Shown: in pieces, positions 44,437 to 54,984 of the stretch
Position numbering within the stretch: position 1 is the stretch's first letter
Layout of the letters: every line of letters begins with the position of its first letter
NCBI GenBank assembly: GCA_035048485.1
Contig: CM068581.1
Location: 63,961,393 to 64,025,392, forward strand
Length of the DNA stretch: 64,000 nt
From: Pteria penguin
Taxonomy: Eukaryota > Mollusca > Bivalvia > Pterioida > Pteriidae
Direction: 5' to 3'
Position numbers and translations under genes: made by a program
Notes under the pieces: generated by a model
What the model was told of the DNA's origin: nothing
The model's database searches: none
The model's input: the letters and a program-made list of their open reading frames with translations, nothing else

Positions 44437-46193
44437 ATTTCAATAAATGCCGTGACGTTATAGAAGATGCTTTAACTACATCTTGTAAACGTTGGTGTAA
44501 AAAAGAACAGGTAAAGGTTAATGCTCTAAATGATTGGAAATACGAGATTTTAAGAATTGTCGATATCCGTATTAAGAACTTTACGGAAAATCCGCATTTA
44601 TTTCAACAGCCTAATACATTGACGGCAAATTCTATTAAAAAGAAGATAGCTGACTTACATGCTAAATATGTCTTTGTTCCTGCTGATAAAGCAGGTAACA
44701 GCATAACAGTCGTTTGAAAACTATATTATATTGAAGTACTTAAAAACGAATTAAACTCCACTCGTACATATGTGGAAAGCCCTACCTCAAAAGAAAGCAC
44801 CTTGCACGATCACCTCATGAGCATGTCCGACTTCAAAATTACAACTGATAAATCTGATCTACCAACCATATATTGGCTCCCAAAACTACATAAAAGTCCA
44901 TATAAATCACGTTTCATATCTAATTCTAGCCACTACTCTACTACGGTACTATCGAAGCATATTACGTCTGCTCTAACTGCTATAAAAGATCATATTATCA
45001 AATATTGTGATGTCGCATTTCATAATAGCAACATCAATTACTTTTGGTCGATTAATAATTCTCATGAAGTTATAGACAAACTTCTTTCGCTAAATTTCAA
45101 AGCGACTCAAATTTGTACATTTGATTTTTCTACACTTTATACATCTCTGCCTCATGATTTGATTAAAAGCAAGTTGCTGTCTCTTATACAATGGTGTTTT
45201 CACAGAGAATCTAAAACGTGCATATGTACTTCCAATAACTCCGGATTCTTTTCCAACAAACAATATACTTCATATAAATACTGGAATTGCAAGGAATTAT
45301 GTAAAGCACTAGACTTTCTCATGAATAATATTTTTGTGCAATTTGATGGCAAGATATATCAACAAATAGTTGGGATTCCTATGGGTACTAACTGCGCGCC
45401 TCTGATAGCAGATTTAATTCTTTATTATGAGAGGGATTTTATGGTTTCTATTCACAAATCAAAACGTTTTGACCTCATTGACAAATTTAATAATACTTGC
45501 AGATATCTGGATGACATTTTGGTTATCGACAACCCTGAATTCGAACAATTTATATCAGAAATATATCCACCAGAGCTCACATTGAATAAAGCTAATACTT
45601 GAGATAAATCTACACCTTTCTTAGATTTAAACATCAAAATTATCAACCACCTAATATATACTAATATTTATGATAAACGTGAGGATTTTGGATTTCCTAT
45701 TGTAAATTTCCCTTACTTGGATGGGAATGTCCCTCGACTCCCATCATATGGTATCTATATATCTCAATTAGTTCGATTTGTCAGAGGCTGCACCGATGTT
45801 TTGGACTTTCATAAACGAAATTTACAAATTACTACTAAACTTTTAACTCAGGGTTACAGATATCACAAGCTAAGAAAAACATTCGGCAAATTTTTCAGAT
45901 CTTATTCAGAACTTCTATCTAAATTTGGAAATATTTCTTTTCAACAGTATGTATCCAATGGTATTTCCCATCCTAAATTTTACGGTGATCTCGTATATAA
46001 ACTAAAGAAAGTAAAAGGCTCCGATAACGTTATTTTATCATGTAATAAAATAGTCAAACGTCTTCTAAATAGACAATATGATATTCAGATCATCAAAAAG
46101 ACTATAGGTCTTGTATTTGGCCCCTCTACAGCCTTATGCAGACTTTTACTTGAACGTTGCACGCTGACTAACAGGGCGGTGGGGACTATATGA
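44376..46193 (+). pseudogene. Naiad reverse transcriptase region with two in-frame UGA codons
   Basis: One frame of ~600 codons with no TAA or TAG. It contains KKIADLHAKYVFVPADKAGN, then UGA at 44715-44717 followed by KLYYIEVLKNEL. The inner element has Cys84 at this place (FVCKRFY). Next come IYWLPKLHKSPYKSRFI, FDFSTLYTSLP (motif A), QQIVGIPMGTNCAPLIAD (motif B) and CRYLDDILVIDN (YLDD). A second UGA at 45600-45602 after NKANT is followed by DKSTPFLDL; the inner element has Ser there, but the UGA is kept in the independent copy at 32629. The frame ends with UGA at 46191-46193. If UGA is read as selenocysteine this half is intact. Upstream frameshifts make the whole copy inactive. Confidence 0.8.
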
Positions 46194-46246
46194 CGGGCCT
46201 TGTCCAAACCTCTTTCAGAGGAGACATGGTCCTGAACCTCGTCCCC
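46181..46246 (+). promoter_or_regulatory. SECIS element (form 2) overlapping the UGA stop
   Basis: Helix I is GGGGAC (46181-46186) with GTCCCC (46241-46246). The internal loop is TAT/CCTC, and the kink-turn core ATGAC (46190-46194) faces TGAA (46233-46236). Helix II is GGGCC-T-TGTC with GACA-T-GGTCC (one G.T pair, one T.T mismatch). Unpaired AAA at 46206-46208 precedes mini-stem CCTCT-TTC-AGAGG. This order, with ~11 nt between core and AA, is the eukaryotic form-2 SECIS that recruits SBP2 for UGA-to-Sec recoding. The frame's terminal UGA (46191-46193) is the UGA of the ATGA core. Confidence 0.85.
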
Positions 46247-46704
46247 TCTGACTGTTAGTCGGGACTCCTACAGATCTAGGGTCTTAGCTCGCTTTCAGAC
46301 TGGCAGAGCACGGTTTATCATGTTGATGTCGCATATATTTTTATACCATTATGTGTTTTACAATACCTTACGTGTTTACAATTTTTTTGACCTCTCAATA
46401 TGCGATGCCTGTTGACCCTTGTTCTTTACATGGAGGATTATTTATAAATCTTTAAATGTACGTCCTTTGATTGTTCTGCTGTTACGGTGAGTGGGAAGGT
46501 GGACCCGTAAACCGGTTAACCACATTATTTGTTTGGCTTTTGTCAAATTAAATGACCGTCCTAAGTCGATATCGTAATTGCACTACAATCAAATATTTTT
46601 GGAATGTGTTATATGTTCTAGTATATTTTTTATATTCATGTATTGTATAGCTTCATGGTGACTTCTGCCACATAACTGAGCCCGTAACTCCTCTTTTTTC
46701 TTTC
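46247..46704 (+). other. Naiad 3' UTR
   Basis: Shared with 38866-39465, 5990-6288 and the minus-strand 31535-31988. Ends in TAACTCCTCTTTTTTCTTTC. Confidence 0.85.
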
Positions 46705-46939
46705 AAAGTATGAAAAAACAAAATTTACCCATACATATTTCTACAAAAGTCAGAATAATGTGTATATTATTGTGTCAGTAATGTTTAATAGATCTACTGT
46801 TTAATAAAAATGTACTCCTAGTTCAACTGGCATCTCAGTATTTGCATGTTCATTTCGACTGATTTTTATTTCGATCCAAATCAAGTCAAGTCAATACCTG
46901 GTAGAAAGTACTTACTCAGTATACAGTGTATATTAAAAG

Positions 46940-47085
46940 CACAGGGCTTTCGGCCCGTTACCCCCCCCCCCCCCCCCCTCAATTATACCAATATATATTG
47001 GTATAATTGTTGCCCCCTTCAATTATACCAGTATATATTGGTATAATTGAGGGGGGGGGGGGGGCAACGAGCCAAAAGCCCTGTG
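46940..47085. mobile_element. hAT-type MITE with 8-bp target duplication
   Basis: Terminal repeats CACAGGGCTTTCGGC and GCCAAAAGCCCTGTG, flanked by identical ATTAAAAG (46932-46939 and 47086-47093), the 8-bp duplication expected of hAT elements. The interior is nearly symmetric: C-run, palindrome around CCAATATATATTGG, GTTGCCCCCTTC, a second palindrome around CCAGTATATATTGG, G-run. No coding capacity. Confidence 0.8.
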
Positions 47086-47094
47086 ATTAAAAGT

Positions 47095-48480
47095 ATAAAA
47101 AAAACTCTCAAGAATGTATATTATACATACATGTATATAGATATGAACAAGGGATTAGGGCGATAGGAAAGCGAGGCGGGAGCATTTTTCCCTACTTGCT
47201 CATTGATGGATGTATGAAACATCTACTGAAATAAATTATATACTAAATTCTCTGCACAACTTGCATCTTGAAAATAAAGATAACATCTTTTATTGTAGTA
47301 ATATCAAGGACATATAAACAAGTTGTTTATAAGTCCATGTTAATATCAACTTCTAAAATTCTGTAACAGCATAATAACTGTACGGAGGCAGTGGCATTCA
47401 CTGCTCAGAGAGAGAGAGAGAGATTTATTTAATCCCAGGTGAGAAAAGGCAAAAAAAAATATCAATCTCAGTTACCACTGAGACTAAACATACCAAGATA
47501 CAATGAAAAATAGAGTAAATGTATGTAAAAGTATGAAAAGCTTCACAGAAAGCCTCGATTACCTGACAAAAGGGGGGGGGGGGTTGCCACAATTGTATTG
47601 AAATATGGAGCGTGTTTTGCAAAATCAATTCCTTGGTAAAAACTTTTGATCAATTAAGTTTTAAACATTGATGTGTGTGGGATTTGTAAAAATGTATCAG
47701 GAAAAAAGAATCAATTTCATTTCCTGCATATTTAACAATTTGCAATTTGAGTAACTTCCTTAAGCTCCATCCAAGCGCCCGTCTTTTCACACCTTTCTAT
47801 CGGGTCTATTGTTCTCCAATAAACTTTACCGTTACCAGGTATATGTTATATACATTGTGAATTACACAGTATATTCATATTATATATGTACATTTATACC
47901 ATGCTACTGAATATTGAATGACTAGGCTAACATTTCATTTCAAATATATGTGAAATTGAAAGCGAAGTTCCGCGTATACAGGGGCACACGAAGTTGTTCA
48001 GTACTTTTTAGCCGAGAATAGGGAAACGGGGGAAATGTTTGTGTAGATTTTTTTTCCATATGCTATTAGTTAATAAAGTCCTGCGCCGGCATAAGAATAG
48101 CATATGAGATTTTGAAACCAAAAATTTGTTTCTAAGTCCTTGCCAAAGTCATATCAAGATATAATCCGTGAAGAGGGAAAATAAATATTAAAACTGTGTA
48201 AAGTGTGCCAGTTGCGGACCCAGAGGCACGTGTGACAAGGATGTAGACTTCCATCCAAGCCTGGAGTGCGGGAGTGGCTGGTCCCTCTCGGGCCGGCATA
48301 GGGGTCTAGGGTTACCCCGGGGAGTCATTGGCACGTACGGTACGCGTGACAATTTGGCATTTATTAACTTATTATAATCTCCATGATCTGCCCTCTCTTA
48401 AAGAAATCTTTGAGTTCACAAAAAGATGTCTCTGCAAAACATTTGAAATGATCGATGGATAGCCACTGAACTGACACTGT
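47095..48480. other. Intergenic stretch, nothing recognised
   Basis: Low-complexity tracts (AGAG at 47407-47422, G-run at 47571-47583) and a GC-rich patch at 48205-48355 (GGGCCGGCATAGGGGTC). No gene is visible. Confidence 0.5.
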
Positions 48481-48495
48481 ATGGATTTTGATATG

Positions 48496-48600
48496 GTTAA
48501 CCCCCTGACTGCCAGCGGGCCGATTTGGGCCGATTGTAACGTTCCCTGACTGCCAGTGGGCCGATTGGGCCGATGCTCAAGTCCAACAAATTTATGAATG
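48496..48600. mobile_element. Possible piggyBac-type terminus, tandemly repeated
   Basis: TTAA followed by CCCCCTGACTGCCAGCGGG (48498 onwards) resembles piggyBac ends (TTAA target, then CCC.TTG..TGCCA). A second CCCTGACTGCCAGTGGGCCG follows at 48543 with the same GGGCCGAT box. The opposite end was not found. The minus-strand frame across it is repetitive and I do not recognise it. Confidence 0.4.
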
Positions 48601-48603
48601 TTT

Positions 48604-48862
48604 AATGGGGCTATTTCACTGTACGAATCCGTTTTGAGTTTTACATATTGCAGCATTCTTTTATGAGTAAAGGCAGGATAGATTCCGAATGCATGAGGGG
48701 GTATGACTTTGGTTTTATCCTAGGCCATAATGCAATGGGGCTATTTCACTGTACGTATCCGTTTTGAGTTTTACATATTGCAGCATTCTTTTATGAGTAA
48801 AGGCAGGAGAGATTCCGAATGCATGAGGGGGTATGACTTTGGTTTTATCCCAGGCCATAATG
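48604..48862. repeat. ~129-bp tandem duplication
   Basis: AATGGGGCTATTTCACTGTA starts at 48604 and again at 48733. The two units differ by a few bases and include ATTCCGAATGCATGAGGGGG. The unit is a multiple of three, so the minus-strand frame (KVIPPHAFGI, MLQYVKLKTD) is repeated too; it could be a relic of a transposon protein. Confidence 0.8.
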
Positions 48863-49301
48863 CAATTTTTCAGTAATTTTTTACAAATCCTGTTATAAAT
48901 ATTTTGAAATCCACATTTGAATTCAATGAAGAAGTATACATACATTATATATATTACATTATTTTCTCATTTAAGATAATAATCATGGTAAAACAAAAGA
49001 TTAAAAAATAAGATTTTACTTAGAAATTGAAGATAAATCCCGAGGAGTATACCTCATAACAAATCACGAATCTGGATCATCTAAGCGTTTGTGAAAATTC
49101 CCCATTACCAGTATTTCATTACCAATATACAATGAAGTAAAAATGATGACATAATTTTCAAATTTATTTATGTTCGACGTCATAATGACGTCATGCTGAA
49201 GTTATTTTCATTTGAAATTATTGCGTTGAGTACAAATAGAAATGGCTAACATTTGGGGTAGAGTACGGTGGCACAGAGGTGACATACACTACTCTTTTTT
49301 T

Positions 49302-49427
49302 TTTTTTATCTCGAGGGAACGACTTTTTATCTCGAGAGAACGACTTTTTATCTCGAGGGAACGACTTTTTTTATCTCGGGGGAACAACTTTTTATCTCGA
49401 GGGACCGACTTTTTTTATCTCGAGGTT
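49302..49427. repeat. ~21-25 bp minisatellite, ATCTCGAGGGAACGAC units
   Basis: About five units of ATCTCGAGGGAACGAC separated by T-runs of differing length, followed by decayed CTCGAGG and CTCGTGAAACGCGAG. Open frames across it (ISRERLF repeats) are artefacts. Confidence 0.85.
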
Positions 49428-49429
49428 TA

Positions 49430-50440
49430 CGTCTCGCTCATATCTCGTGAAACGCGAGATTTAGCAATAGTTTTCAATGAGGGATACAGAGTTGCCTATC
49501 CGTCTTGTTTATAAGTCCTTGCAATTGGCGGTAGGGACTGGGCAATCTCAACCCGAGTGTACAAAATAAAAAAGTCCTTGACAAGGATTGAGATTTTACC
49601 ATCTTTCCGTCATGTTGGTTTTTGATTGTTTTTCCCCCACTCAATGATTTCAAATACCAGTATGACATTTAGACATTGAAATACGTTTTCTCACGATTCG
49701 GACAGGAAAATCCTCAAACACTGCAAGTTTCGTCATGGATACCTATAGGCATGGGAACTAGGATTGAAATTTCTTTCTCCCTCCCGGAACATTGTGTTAG
49801 ATCCCATTAGTCTTTTGTTGACGTCAGTATTGAGCGCAAATAATGACGTCATGAGAAGTGGACTTACCTATAATGTAGACGGATGTTAATGCAAGAGTGC
49901 TATAGCTAACGCATGAGATCCATTCGGAACTCCTCGCCCTTTACTTGTACCTTCGAAAATAGACCGGGATGCCAATCGGCGCAATAATGTCATAAAATCT
50001 ATGAGAAATTTATTCAGTTGAATGATACGGTGTGTTACGACGCGAAGAATAAAATAGATCTAGTGTTTTGTGATATATCAGGAATTTAAAAACTATTGAG
50101 TTACAACACATTGTTGTATGACCAAAAAACTGTGTAAACATATACCAGGGATTGCCGCATGTTATAAATGCAGGATCAATTGACTTCGTTAACAGCTATG
50201 CACTACTTTCAACATTGTCGAACAAGTCGATTGACATCCGAGTGGATTTTTTTTTTTTTGGTAGTTTCGAATGGGCGAGATCGTGATAAAGAGTTCTCAG
50301 TTTCAAGTTGGAAAACCTCAAATCTTGCATAGGCTCGGAGATACTAAAACACACAGAGACGTATGAAATCAAAAATCATTGTAGGCATAAAAATTCTACA
50401 TGGAACCCTGCAGTGATGTAAATATTCGTCATTTGTATGC
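49430..50440. other. Intergenic stretch, nothing recognised
   Basis: No frame, RNA or repeat that I can support. Confidence 0.5.
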
Positions 50441-50446
50441 CACAAC

Positions 50447-50510
50447 CACAGGGCATTCGGCTCGCTGCCCCCCCCCCCCCCCTCCCCTTTCAATTACACC
50501 AATACATATT
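50447..50510. mobile_element. Half copy of the CACAGGGC hAT-type MITE
   Basis: CACAGGGCATTCGGCTCGCTG, a C-run, then CAATTACACCAATACATATTG matches the left half of 46940-47085 up to its first palindrome. The right half is absent. Confidence 0.65.
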
Positions 50511-50899
50511 GCGTAAGGAAACAGTCTAAGATGCTGTCTAATAACTTTGATGTAATTGATTGCTTCAGGCATCATTTTCCTACATTAAAACAAAATGAAA
50601 ACTACGTTGATATGAAGCGTCATGTAAGGCGATATCACATTTATGATAGCGTGAATTTTGTAGAACGCAGTTCTATTGGCTGGGCAAAAGGTGACCCCTA
50701 ATTGAGTTTCGCTAGATCTTTGCTGCTATGGGACATATAGGGAAGCGGATTAAAGATCTAACGCTATTGGGCAGTGATTGCGTTGTCCGTGTTGATTTAC
50801 TTTTTATATTTGAAATTTCAGAATAACTTAAATTTACTCCATCACAATTTATTTAACAAAATATAACTGCACTTGTAAAAGAGTTATACATTTCAGTGC

Positions 50900-51319
50900 T
50901 CAAATGAAAGAAACAAAGGCATTAGTCCGGACAGAGAAGTTAATTCCTACAGTGCAACCACATACTATTGGAATTATGTAAAAAGACCAGTGTTCAAACC
51001 ATACGTCAGTTTCGAAATACAAATAAGGACTGTCGGTTTTCGGTTTTTGTGTGCTCCTTGAATTGCAAGTTGAAGTAAAGGTGGAACACTGCTGGTCGTT
51101 ATTGTAAATGCTATCTGGGTAATTGTGAATTATAACAAATTTTTCTGTGAAAATATCAACACTAGTTTTGTTGAGCATCGTCGAAATGAAGTATCCTAGA
51201 TGCTCATGTATTATTTTTCCCCGAGAATTTTTATAATTCTTTGTAGAAGCCAATTTTCCACCGGGATCCGTTTTACTGAGGATCCAAACCGCCCAAGAAG
51301 ATAAAGAAAGTTCACACAT
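50900..51319 (-). CDS. Unrecognised 139-codon open frame
   Basis: Longest non-transposon single frame outside the MCT gene. It contains NYPDSIYNNDQQCSTFTSTC, SPYLYFETDVWFEHW and a terminal PIVCGCTVGINF. Four cysteines in two pairs and a CGC near the end recall small secreted cysteine-knot proteins, but there is no clear signal peptide and no family match I would defend. It may be an exon, a relic or chance. Confidence 0.25.
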   Translation of the reverse strand: MCELSLSSWAVWILSKTDPGGKLASTKNYKNSRGKIIHEHLGYFISTMLNKTSVDIFTEKFVIIHNYPDSIYNNDQQCSTFTSTCNSRSTQKPKTDSPYLYFETDVWFEHWSFYIIPIVCGCTVGINFSVRTNAFVSFI

Positions 51320-51639
51320 GAAACCAATAGTTCTCAGTTTTATTTTTAAAATCTATTTGACCATACAGACATTGTTATCCGTCATTATTTTCATGTATTT
51401 GTTGATTTATTCCATGGCTGTAGGAACCGGGGGGGATACTTTTTTGGCCGATCATAATTGCTTCATAGGTTGTTATCTAATTTACTAAATTGTTTTCATT
51501 AAATTCTTTTTAACATGGACAATCAGTAACAATCCTAATAACTGATAATGGTAACATACACAAATCACCTACTTCTGGTGTTAAAATTCAATATACACTG
51601 CATACTTCTTTTCACTGTGATGCATTCTGTCTGCCCGTC

Positions 51640-52310
51640 TGTCACAATGAATTGTGTCCGGGCTTTATCTCTTGAACGGTATGACATATCACATACATAT
51701 TTTAATTTGTTGTTCTTCGTTACCCAAATGTTTCATATCACTTTGACAGTCATAGGACCAAGGTCAGAATCATATTAATATATCTTGATAATGCAAATGT
51801 ATTTCCAAATCGTGTCCAGGCTATATTTCTTAAGCGGTGTTTCATATCACTTTCATATTTTTAATGTTTTCTATCATGACCCATAGATTTCACATTACTT
51901 TAACTCAACGTCAAATTACCAGAGTCAAGGTCACATTGTACATATGCATATTGTAATGTATCTTCAAATTGTGCCGGGGCTACATCACTTTCATTTTATG
52001 CCCCCGGATCGATAGATCGGGGGCATATTGTTTTGTCCTGTCTGTTTGTTCATTTGTTTGTTTGTCTGTCTGTTGTCAACTTTAACCTTCGCTATAACTT
52101 TTGAGCCGTGAGTGATAGAGACTTCATATTTGACATGCATACTCAACTAATGACACTCTTTCAAATGACACAAAGGTCGATGACGTTTTGACCTTGACAA
52201 TAACCTTGACGCTAAAAACAACTTTTTGGACTTTGTGCGCGGGGGCATAGATGTTTCACAAACAGCTTGTTTAATGTGTTTTTCATGACTCAGAAGTTTT
52301 ACATCACCTT
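51640..52310. repeat. Divergent tandem units interrupted by a MITE
   Basis: Two to three ~165-bp degenerate units (GTGTCCGGGCTTTATCTCTT, TTTCATATCACTTTGACAG, GTCAAGGTCACATTG). The array resumes after the inserted repeat at 51997-52250. Confidence 0.6.
51997..52250. mobile_element. MITE-like repeat with TATGCCCCCG ends
   Basis: Begins TATGCCCCCG and ends CGGGGGCATA. Just inside the left end ATGCCCCCG and CGGGGGCAT form a hairpin around GATCGATAGAT. A body with GTCTGTTTGTTCATTTGTTTG and GACGTTTTGACCTTGAC is a familiar interspersed repeat of bivalve DNA. No coding capacity. Confidence 0.6.
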
Positions 52311-53838
52311 ATTTGCCTAAAACATTATGTTATATAACATTATTTGCTTGGTTATGCATGAGGTGTAACATCTCCAAGGTAGGTACATCATTATTCTTCG
52401 AGTACTGTTGTAGATTATTGTTTATTTTCAATGAACCCTATCACTTTTACTGTAGTACAGATGTTTTGTTTGTCAAAATCATAACTGTACCCGCAAAATG
52501 ACATCAGAGACAAACAATCAAACCTAAAAAGAATTACGGGATATATTATCATTGCCAACCAAAACGCAGCATCGCAGAATAGTGAAGGGTCTATTCATGT
52601 TTCGAAAATCAATATTCTAAAAGTAACTGTCTTTAAAGGCCATTTTAGCAATTAGAGTTTCTTTTATACAACTGTGTTGAGAAACGTATAGCTGTCATAC
52701 TCCACACGTAAAAATTTTATGCATGTAGGATTTATGACCATGGTGCCTGCAAAATAAATATTGACATTTTTAAGACACCAACTACGTATACGAGGGATTA
52801 TAACATAACCCCCTTTGTTTAGTATATTAATTCGTTTCAAAATAAAAACCCATGTTGTGTATTGTGCATAACATAATACGAAATTTGCTACATATCAGTT
52901 TTGTATGCATTAAATATTCAATAAGATGAAATTCTATACAATAGCTAGTGTTGGGTGTCATTATTGAACAAGATTAATGCTTTTCCTACTGATGTAAGCA
53001 TCAACATCGCTAAATATCGAAATTTGAAACTCAAGTGTTTCCAGAAAAGTATAATAAAAGAAGTGTATGTTTGACAAAAAACTTAGCATGTTTGATATAT
53101 ACTTATTTCGTTTATATTTTGTATTTTTGTCACCTACCAAGGCTGATGAACAAAAGAATAGTAATAATAAAATCACCAGTCAAAACGGTCAACCAGTAAT
53201 CACAATCATGCATAATACGCTGTTTATCGGCCAGATTTGTCAAAGGGTGGATGCAGTTCGGAGCGACGTAGGCTCCGGAAGGGGCGTCGGGTTTTCTCCT
53301 ACAAATACCATTTCGTACTGCTAAAATCAGTATCAATGGTACCTGTTAATTAGAGATAAGAATGATCCCAGTTTTAAATACGAATGATCCCAATACGTAC
53401 GCGTATCTCGGAAGTCCCGTATTACTGGTATCGACATTCTCAATACAAAATGGTATCGGTACGAAAAATCCAGACGCCCTTTTATGAATCAATCGTTATA
53501 CCAGTGGAATTCAACTGTTCTAAATTTGTATTGTTTGGATCGGTATGCACACCGTTGTTTGGGAATAAATAATTTCCACAATGAGAAACAATGATTTTTA
53601 TGCAGTTGTCAAACGCTAATTAACGACTGTTTGCCACACAATATATAATGCGATATGGCCAGGGTAGTATATGTTGTATAAAATGATATCTAAACCAACT
53701 TTTTTTCTTTCGGTCGATATTGCCGCCGGTGTTATTCAGAACTGCATAATTTTACAGGGTTCAAAAGTTAAAAATCACTTAGTTTCTTATAGTATATCAT
53801 ATATGATAGCTGTATTAATTTTAATCGCAGATGTGATA

Positions 53839-54745
53839 TAATGTGGGAACATTATAAAAACGAATTTCATTCATAGAAATAAAGATGCAGACTTGAGATT
53901 CAGAATGATTGTATTGTGTTAGTTCCTCAACGATAAAACCAGATCTGAAAATAGGTTCCATCTCCGTAAATCTGTCTGTCCAGTTTGTAATTACTATTTC
54001 TCTTAATGCAAACAACATATTTTCAATTATGGCTTTTTGATTTATTGCTTCTTCTTTAACGTAACGTAATGATTATAGATTAATTCAAGTATGTGATGAC
54101 GGCATCAGTATAATGCATTGCATAGAAATATGTACCCTTTGCATGAGACACAGCAGTGAGGAATCTTTTACTTGCAGCATCTACGTAGTGACACTAATGT
54201 GGGAACATTATAAAAACGAATTTCATTCATTGAAATAAAGATGCAGACTTGAGATTCAGAATGATTGTATTGTGTTAGTTCCTCAACGATAAAACCAGAT
54301 CTGAAAATAGGTTCCATCTCCGTAAATCTGTCTGTCCAGTTTGTAATTACTATTTCTCTTAATGCAAACAACATATTTCCAATTATGGCTTTTTGATTTA
54401 TTGCTTCTTCTTTAACATAACGTAATGATTATAGATTAATTCAAGTATGTGATGACGGCATCAGTATAATGCATTGCATAGAAATATGTGCCCTTTGCAT
54501 GAGACACAGCAGTGAGGAATTTTTTACTTGCAGCATCTACGTAGTGACACTAATGTGGGAACATTATAAAAACGAATTTCATTCATTGAAATAAAGATGC
54601 AGACTTGAGATTCAGAATGATTGTATTGTGTTAGTTCCTCAACGATAAAACCAGATCTGAAAATAGGTTCCATCTCAGCACACAGCAGTGAGGAATCTTT
54701 TACATGCAGCATCTACGTAGTGACACTAATTTCACCGTCTCGTCC
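53839..54745. repeat. 356-bp tandem amplification in duplicon D4
   Basis: Two full units and one partial unit, with junctions at TAAT (53839, 54195, 54551). The normal duplicon has TAATGTGGG at the unit start and ACTAATTTC at its end, so the duplication formed at a TAAT microhomology. The third unit has an internal deletion near 54678. Absent from D1-D3. Confidence 0.85.
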
Positions 54746-54766
54746 TAAAAACAACACGACACCGGT

Positions 54767-54838
54767 GTGTCCACGGCGGAAGTCGAACCCGGGACCTCTC
54801 GATCACCAGTCGAGGACATTATCCACTGAGCTACAGGG
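54767..54838 (-). repeat. tRNA-Thr-like (GGU) relic inside duplicon D4
   Basis: Same 72-nt block as at 9551-9622, with one change in the D-arm region. Anticodon stem-loop intact, acceptor arms unpaired. Confidence 0.5.
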
Positions 54839-54984
54839 TTTCTTGTTTCTGACTGATAAGTGTTTATTGTGTACGAATATTTCACGTATCTGATGACGGC
54901 ATCTGCCTGATGTATGACAAAAAACTTCATATCTTTGCAACGGACCTATTCATATATATTTGTTCACGACTGTGTGTGCAAACG

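Larger units (their letters stand above)
38866..46704 (+). mobile_element. Sec-type Naiad Penelope-like element with 5' pseudo-LTR, interrupted by a second element
   Basis: Composite: a 600-bp 3'-end copy (38866-39465, pseudo-LTR), the 5' part of the element (39466-39837), a foreign minus-strand Penelope element (39838-43153), then the remaining endonuclease, linker and RT coding region with its 3' UTR (43154-46704). Domain order on the plus strand is GIY-YIG endonuclease, CxC linker, RT, i.e. the permuted N-terminal-endonuclease class (Naiad). In canonical Penelope elements the GIY-YIG domain is C-terminal. The 3' terminus AACTGAGCC.GTAACTCCTC is shared by four copies in the window. Coding region decayed. 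Confidence 0.85.

Noticed and set aside
50900..51319. Interleukin-17-like cytokine
   Set aside because: A CGCT near the end is suggestive, but the CPW-type start and the cysteine spacing of the family are missing.
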